A stretch of 64,000 nucleotides of DNA. Origin: Haliotis asinina (lineage: Eukaryota > Mollusca > Gastropoda > Lepetellida > Haliotidae). Of this stretch, positions 60,579 to 64,000 are shown piece by piece. The number at the start of each line of letters is the position of its first letter. Position 1 is the first letter of the stretch. Where the stretch lies: NCBI RefSeq assembly GCF_037392515.1, contig NC_090295.1, positions 12,605,001 to 12,669,000 on the forward strand, written 5' to 3'. The notes beneath the pieces are model-generated. The model did not search any database and was not told the origin of the DNA. It was given only the letters and a program-made list of their open reading frames with translations. The translations under genes and the position numbers were made by a program.

Positions 60579-60882
60579 TCTGTGTATTTCAAAATTGTTG
60601 TTGTGATTGCGATTAATGCAGCAGTTTTAATATGATATTCTTTTCTTAAAAGTTCATTTGTTAGCAATATATTTTACATAAATTGTTAGAGAGTCTGAGA
60701 TAACAATGCCTTGTAAACATTTTCTCATTTTAAAGAAGGAAATGCAATGTGTACAGGATAAATTTGTATTTAAAATAATTTTAGTTATTTCTTTTTTTTC
60801 CAGTTTGGAAGGAAGGTTTGAGGAGGATGAGCTGCAGCAGATATTAGATGACATCAAAACAAAGCGAAGCTTTCAGTACTGA
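57440..60882 (+). CDS. POLR2D: RNA polymerase II subunit RPB4 (POLR2D), 5 exons
   Basis: RPB4 pairs with RPB7 to form the stalk of RNA polymerase II, which binds emerging RNA and helps initiation. Exons: 57440-57506, 58487-58544, 59465-59587, 60394-60489, 60804-60882. All have GT-AG borders and phases that join correctly, giving 140 aa (human 142). The N-terminus [20 protein letters not shown] is variable in the family. Conserved blocks are [20 protein letters not shown], a stretch with [58 protein letters not shown] and the C-terminal KTKRSFQY. This is near-identical to the animal ortholog, so assignment is secure. It shares its promoter region with SLC2A. Confidence 0.97.
57507..58486 (+). 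other. intron 1 of POLR2D
   Basis: Nothing recognised in it. Confidence 0.6.
58545..59464 (+). other. intron 2 of POLR2D
   Basis: Contains a short palindrome at 59009-59071 (separate entry) and otherwise nothing recognised. Confidence 0.6.
59009..59071. repeat. short palindrome
   Basis: GCAATAACGCAG (59009-59020) and its exact complement CTGCGTTATTGC (59060-59071), with a third cgttatt in the loop. It may be the core of a dispersed repeat. Confidence 0.6.
59588..60393 (+). other. intron 3 of POLR2D
   Basis: Near 59880-59960 it has gacccgttgggcaggggaaa, faintly like the end of the dispersed repeat in SLC2A introns (cccgggcaacgggcgatggg). No other feature. Confidence 0.4.
60548..60577. repeat. 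(CAT)n microsatellite
   Basis: About ten CAT units in intron 4 of POLR2D. Confidence 0.95.
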
Positions 60883-61465
60883 GACCACCAGTCAAACCTT
60901 TCTGAAGTGCTGGGGAGGCAAGAGTTGTCTCCCTTGCATGTCATGCCAGTCTAGAGGCAGAAGAAACATTTCAGTTCAGTGAATATTTCTTTGAGACTAT
61001 TTCAGGCCAGATTTTACTATTATTAATTTGATTACACTAATAGACTTTGTGTTTATATTAATATTTAAAGAGTGAAGTTTAATATTAGCAAATGTTTTGC
61101 AAGTGCATTTACCCAACATGGTAAGAGAGAATGATATTTATAACAGGCATTGTTGATAGCTTATAAGGTCACCAAACTTTTGAAAATTTTCAGTTCAACA
61201 GATATTGAGAACAAACAAAATGATCTAGCCTCTGGAAATGTTTGCAGTAGAGATCTGTATCCCCTGAGGGGTAATGTCCCAACTGCAAACAGGTCTTCAC
61301 CTGAAGCTGGCTCAATGATCTTTCTTTTTTTGTAAGATCTTACGGCATTGTTTTTCATCTCACCATCATTTCAAACATTGTTGTCTCATTAATCATGTGA
61401 AGCAGTTTTTTTCATTGTTATGTAAGTCATGTTTCATCAATAAACATTTTTATTTGCCTTTTATG
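60883..61465 (+). other. POLR2D 3' UTR with polyadenylation signal
   Basis: AATAAA at 61439-61444 is the first canonical signal after the stop codon, followed by a T-rich stretch. A polyadenylation site about 15-25 nt later is expected. This gives a 3' UTR of about 580 nt. Confidence 0.6.
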
Positions 61466-62103
61466 TATTCATTTCTGTGTTATCTCACAAGTATTTCTGC
61501 CAGCATAGAGGTTGTTATGACATCTATACTGGCTTGGATCAGCTGCTGATCTGCTGATCCTGGGTTTGAATCAGGATCTCATATGGGCTTGAGAACGAAC
61601 GTTTCTACTTCAAGAGTTATCTCCCCTGGTGATAACTGGTCTTTTGTTGATATAACAGAAGAGAAGTGAAGAGAGCTGGCTCTTGATGCTTATGATAAGG
61701 GCGTGACTAATGCAAAAGTGTTAATTGGTAGACATGACATTCCTCTGTTTACAGTATACAGAACTTTGAAGTATATTCAGTCTCTGCCAACGAGTTGGAA
61801 TTGAGCACAATACGGGCAGAGAGGACAAATATGTTCAGTACTAGGGATCTTTGGCGAGAATGTCAGAAATGAAATGATTGATAGAGGAAGTTCTCATGAA
61901 ACCTTCAGACTACAATTACAAAGCTTTAACTGTGTGAAAAGGGGCGGAATTCGCTCACCATTGACGAAAGGTGCACAAAAAGAAAGACATTTAATTTGAT
62001 GTAGTTAAGATAGGGATAATGTTGTCTTTTGTGATGAAAGTTCTGGTCGACTTTTTTCGATTTGCTGCTCAAAGGATACCGTGAAACCTTTCTACCAACA
62101 CCC
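61466..62103. other. no gene recognised
   Basis: Downstream of POLR2D. Short frames only. Confidence 0.4.
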
Positions 62104-62257
62104 CTGGAGTAGTCTAGTGGTTAAAGCGTTCGCTCGTCTCGTCGAAGACCCTGGTTCGATTCCCACCTGAGTACATTGTATGAAGTCCATTACTGGTGTC
62201 CCCCGCCGTGATATTGCTGAAATATTGCTAAAGGCGGCGTATAATCATCCCACGCCT
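62104..62257 (+). repeat. tRNA-derived SINE (family A), full length
   Basis: ggagtagtctagtggttaaa with A box, ccctggttcgattcccacct B box, ctggtgtcccccgccgtgat, and a tail attgctgaaatattgctaaa followed by ggcggcgtataatc. It is the best family A head in the window. Confidence 0.88.
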
Positions 62258-63487
62258 CAAACAGCGAGAAATTTCACATGTAGGGTGGTATCACCACGTT
62301 GAGGCACGACCTCGTGTATTTTCAAAGGAAATTTGACAAAGGAACGCGTTCGTCACCACTCGCCCCTTTCCGTATCCTCCAAGAAGACTCGATTCGCTAT
62401 TCGACTTGTCCCAGAATACCACGGGTTGGTCACGAATGGAATTAAGGATGTGTTAACATGTTAAATGGTCACCTTCTTCCAGCGGCCCTAACTCTGTATG
62501 GCGGTAATTGGGTTTTTCTTGGCTTGACTTGATACGCACATTTTATTGCGAAATAGTTTCGGTAGGAGATGGAATTATGTCTACAAGACATTCATGAGTT
62601 TTCACAGTTCGTAAAAACAGACCAAGTTTCTTATGTGTACGTCTAACTTTTAAAGGTAACCAACCTAGTACATGTGCCAGACCGAATTTCATTACCAATA
62701 TGCTGAACAGATTTGATCATGATTTTTGGTTAGCTTAATATCTGAGGTGTCCAGAAATGGTTGATGGACCTTCAGATCACTTTGCCAAATGCCATTTTGG
62801 TGACCATCTTTAAATGTGGCCGCCAGTTTTCTCTTCAAATAGAGGGGGTTAGGAAATCCGCCATAACTCTACACAGGATTGAGCAATTGATGTGCAAATG
62901 GGCTCAAAATGTTTCTAATAAAATTCCGCATCTCCTGATACATGCTTTGTTTTGTTTAATTAAAATTACCTGCTTCATATTTGCAAAATACTTTGAAAAA
63001 AAGTGTTACTTTAGATAGACATATCATGGCCTTTGGGACTAAACATAAGAAGGAAAATCGTGAAAAAATGAAAAAAATAACAATTCCCGTCATATTTTCA
63101 TCATTGCGGGCGTTAAAGTGTTACATTTGTCCTTTTATTTCCCTGCACTATAAAACGTTTAGTGTTTCCGTACTTATCAAAATCAGTGTGTGGGGATTCG
63201 GAGCGGTGGGGTGGGGTAGGGTGTCACCATCCTCGTGAAATGAGTGAAATGTCAATACTTTGATCCGAAAATAATATGTAAACAAATCCTAAGGGGACTA
63301 CCTAGGGCCATATGATTGATTAATGCGCTTGTGTATGGCATGGCATGTTATGGTCTGTGATATTCGTGATCGCCACTCAAAACTCGAAGTGAATCGTGTC
63401 TTCCCAGTTTTGATTCAAACCACATACCCCACATCGCCCTTACAAGTAAGAGTCGCAAGACCTCGGAACTAAAAGCTAGCAACTTCC
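62258..63487. other. no gene recognised
   Basis: Non-coding as far as I can see. Open frames at 62761-63238 have no domain or splice support. Confidence 0.4.
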
Positions 63488-63648
63488 AGGGGGCTGTGGG
63501 GTAGATTACGGGTTAAAACATCTGCTCACCAGACCCAGGTTCGATTCCACACGTGGGCACAATGTGTGAAGCCCATTTCCGGTGTCCCCAGTCGTGACGT
63601 AGTTGGAATATTGCTGAAAGCGGCGTAAACCTTCCTCACTCACTCAAT
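63488..63648 (+). repeat. tRNA-derived SINE (family A), full length
   Basis: ggggctgtggggtagattac head, acccaggttcgattccacac B box, gcacaatgtgtgaagcccat, ttccggtgtccccagtcgtg and a tail ggaatattgctgaaagcggc followed by ctcactcactca. Confidence 0.88.
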
Positions 63649-64000
63649 CAATGAACTTCCAAGAAGACCTCGAGTAATTCTGTGATATATACCCACAAGA
63701 GAGGTAAACCGCCCGTCTCGCAGTGTAGTGACAATCAGCAGTGACACCAGGTGTTCACGGGAAGGGTAAGGGTGTCCCGAGTGTACAACACCAGTAAAGC
63801 TTATCTCCGACATACTCTTGATGTTCTCATAACAATGGAGTGTCGTGATCTGTCACCGAATACGACAAAGGCGTGTGTGGTTATCTTTCCATTGTATATA
63901 CTTCATCAGGTCCACTGAAACTTAATCGCTTGTCTTATGACTGGATTATTGCTGTCACGAGTCGAGAGTGGACAGTTCCCTTTCAAACATATGACCGTGT
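63649..64000. other. no gene recognised
   Basis: End of the window. Nothing supported. Confidence 0.4.

Noticed and set aside
62104-62180. tRNA gene
   Set aside because: The A and B boxes belong to a SINE head; the body continues into the SINE and no full cloverleaf can be folded by eye.

Overview
This is nuclear DNA from a eukaryote, most likely a gastropod mollusc close to abalone. The evidence is spliced animal genes with GT-AG introns, dense short interspersed elements whose 3' tails end in (ACTC)n, a DIRS-like element, a CR1/L2-type LINE and long tandem arrays. The species is inferred from the repeat style and not proven.

Two complete host genes can be read exon by exon in the right third. 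On the minus strand, 41550-57174 holds a 12-exon facilitative glucose transporter of the SLC2A/GLUT class I type (about 527 aa, every intron phase consistent). On the plus strand, 57440-60882 holds the 5-exon gene for RNA polymerase II subunit RPB4 (POLR2D, 140 aa). They are head to head with only 265 bp between start codons. That gap carries two CACGTG boxes exactly 5 bp apart, 14 bp upstream of the transporter start codon, which fits the carbohydrate response element consensus, and an ETS site next to POLR2D.

The left third is mostly mobile DNA. In order: SINEs and a few unassigned candidate exons (1-6.8 kb); a LINE 3' fragment (about 6.8-7.2 kb); a DIRS-like tyrosine-recombinase retroelement on the minus strand (about 7.9-11.6 kb), with a split SGNH-hydrolase-like reading frame beside it; a degenerate satellite of about 200-bp monomers (12.8-14.0 kb) interrupted by a 5.5-kb DNA transposon with two convergent genes (14,044-19,567) and resuming after it; and a broken CR1/L2-like LINE with a 2A-like motif near the start of ORF2 (about 20.7-26.0 kb).

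The centre (26-32.8 kb) has no recognisable gene, only SINEs and hairpin elements. From 32,781 to 41,050 lies an array of about 112 near-identical 74-bp units, ending 500 bp beyond the transporter stop codon. The transporter introns contain SINEs, a perfect 25-bp array of about 49 copies, a minisatellite, inverted-repeat elements, a fourfold 64-bp duplication of the exon 5 splice acceptor, and an exon 9 donor that sits in a GTGA microsatellite. Beyond POLR2D (61.5-64 kb) only two SINEs are recognised.
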